From positions 1 to 5,732 of the forward strand of contig CAYXBG010000100.1 in the NCBI GenBank assembly GCA_964463145.1: 5,732 bases of DNA, read 5' to 3'. The notes below the pieces were generated by a model, which saw nothing but the letters and a program-made list of their open reading frames with translations, was not told the DNA's origin and ran no database searches. Positions within the stretch are counted from its first letter, which is position 1. Every line of letters starts with the position of its first letter. Shown in pieces: positions 5,171 to 5,732 of this stretch. The position numbers and the translations under genes are program-made. The stretch is from CAYXBG01 sp964463145. Lineage in GTDB: Bacteria > Acidobacteriota > UBA6911 > RPQK01 > CBDAPI01.

Positions 5171-5732
5171 TTGAAAACCTGGCTTAAAAAGAAGTGCCCC
5201 ACTCGATGGGAGATAGGCCTTCTTGTTTTAGGATTGGGAGTCCTTGCACCTCTTATTGTCGTCGTCTCGGGCCTGTACACAGACGGGAGCGGATCCTCCT
5301 GGGTCCGCACTCTCGAAAACTTGGTACCGAGATACGCTAGCCAAACCTTGGCTCTCTGCTCAGGAGTTGCCATATGCACACTACTAGTAGGCAGCATAAC
5401 GGCTTGGCTAATATCATTCTACAAATTTCCAGGTAGATCTTTCTTTCGTTGGGCCATCATCTTACCCTTAACAATCCCCACCTACTTAGCAGCTTTTGCT
5501 TATAGAGATTTCTTCAGCTCATCCGGAGTAATACCGGGCATCTTCCGCGACTACGGAATAACTCTAGGGGCCAATGAATTCCTAGATGTCATGAATATTT
5601 GGGGTGCCATATTCATCTTTTCATCCGTCCTTTATCCCTATGTTTACCTGACCATGAAAGCCTCTTTTTCTTCAGATGTTGCGCCGTATTTCAATACTTC
5701 CAGGCTCTTTGGTTTGAGCGGAACTCAAGTAC
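5171..5732 (+). CDS. iron ABC transporter permease, FbpB type (5' part)
   Basis: Inner-membrane permease of the ferric importer, truncated by the right edge with 187 codons visible. Transmembrane segments: about residues 16-36 (GLLVLGLGVLAPLIVVVSGLY), 63-86 (LALCSGVAICTL through AWLISF), 93-112 (WAIILPLTIPTYLAAFAYRD) and 147-166 (IWGAIFIFSSVLYPYVYLTM). The PLTIPTYLAAFAY stretch is a hallmark of Fbp/Sfu/HitB-like permeases, which are usually over 500 residues with two fused halves, so most of the protein lies outside. No ATG exists in frame after the upstream stop at 5123-5125. The TTG at 5171 gives the natural short basic N-terminus KTWLKKK. GGAG abuts this codon, while GGGA at 5153-5156 lies 14 nt upstream, so the ribosome site is unclear. 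It is co-transcribed with the binding-protein gene 34 bp upstream. Confidence 0.88.
   Translation, partial: MKTWLKKKCPTRWEIGLLVLGLGVLAPLIVVVSGLYTDGSGSSWVRTLENLVPRYASQTLALCSGVAICTLLVGSITAWLISFYKFPGRSFFRWAIILPLTIPTYLAAFAYRDFFSSSGVIPGIFRDYGITLGANEFLDVMNIWGAIFIFSSVLYPYVYLTMKASFSSDVAPYFNTSRLFGLSGTQV

Noticed and set aside
5110..5397. 95-codon - strand frame over the permease start
   Set aside because: It is opposite the permease, whose membrane segments are convincing, and has no protein features of its own.

Overview
This window comes from a bacterial chromosome of moderate GC content (judged by eye, not counted). It carries five complete genes and one gene cut by the right edge. The lineage cannot be fixed from sequence alone. 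A lipobox-bearing, ferric-iron-type binding protein, a MerR-HTH/TPR fusion protein, weak or badly spaced Shine-Dalgarno sites and a non-ATG start suggest an environmental Gram-negative outside the usual model groups. I infer this and would not name a phylum. There is no sign of phage, insertion sequences, CRISPR or RNA genes.

Left block (1-3333, + strand). An untranslated leader contains a long perfect-armed hairpin (61-116). It is followed by a MerR-like helix-turn-helix protein fused to about four TPR repeats (144-1031). After 53 bp comes a DtxR/MntR-family metalloregulator with a C-terminal FeoA/SH3-like domain (1085-1738). It overlaps by 4 bp (ATGA) the start of an AMP-forming acyl-CoA synthetase (1735-3333). 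The three genes probably form one transcription unit. The regulator may also have its own promoter, possibly giving a leaderless mRNA.

Middle (3377-4000, - strand). A single-domain TsaC/YrdC threonylcarbamoyl-AMP synthase, needed for the t6A modification of tRNA, converges on the synthetase gene. It diverges from the iron operon across a 116-bp spacer that holds repeated short motifs and a weak promoter-like pair.

Right block (4117-5732, + strand). This is the start of a ferric-iron ABC importer operon: a lipoprotein binding protein with a FutA1-like His/Tyr ligand set, then an FbpB-type permease that runs off the window. A perfect 14-bp inverted repeat straddles the binding-protein stop codon and probably tunes expression of the two genes. 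The ATPase gene would be expected beyond the right edge.

The theme is metal homeostasis: a metal-sensing repressor lies about 2.4 kb from a metal importer. The regulator has lost the DtxR Met/Cys ligands in favour of MntR-type Asp/Glu ligands, while the transporter looks built for Fe(III). Whether one controls the other is the main open question. I see no clearly novel multi-gene system here; the most unusual items are the two hairpins and the regulator's start region.
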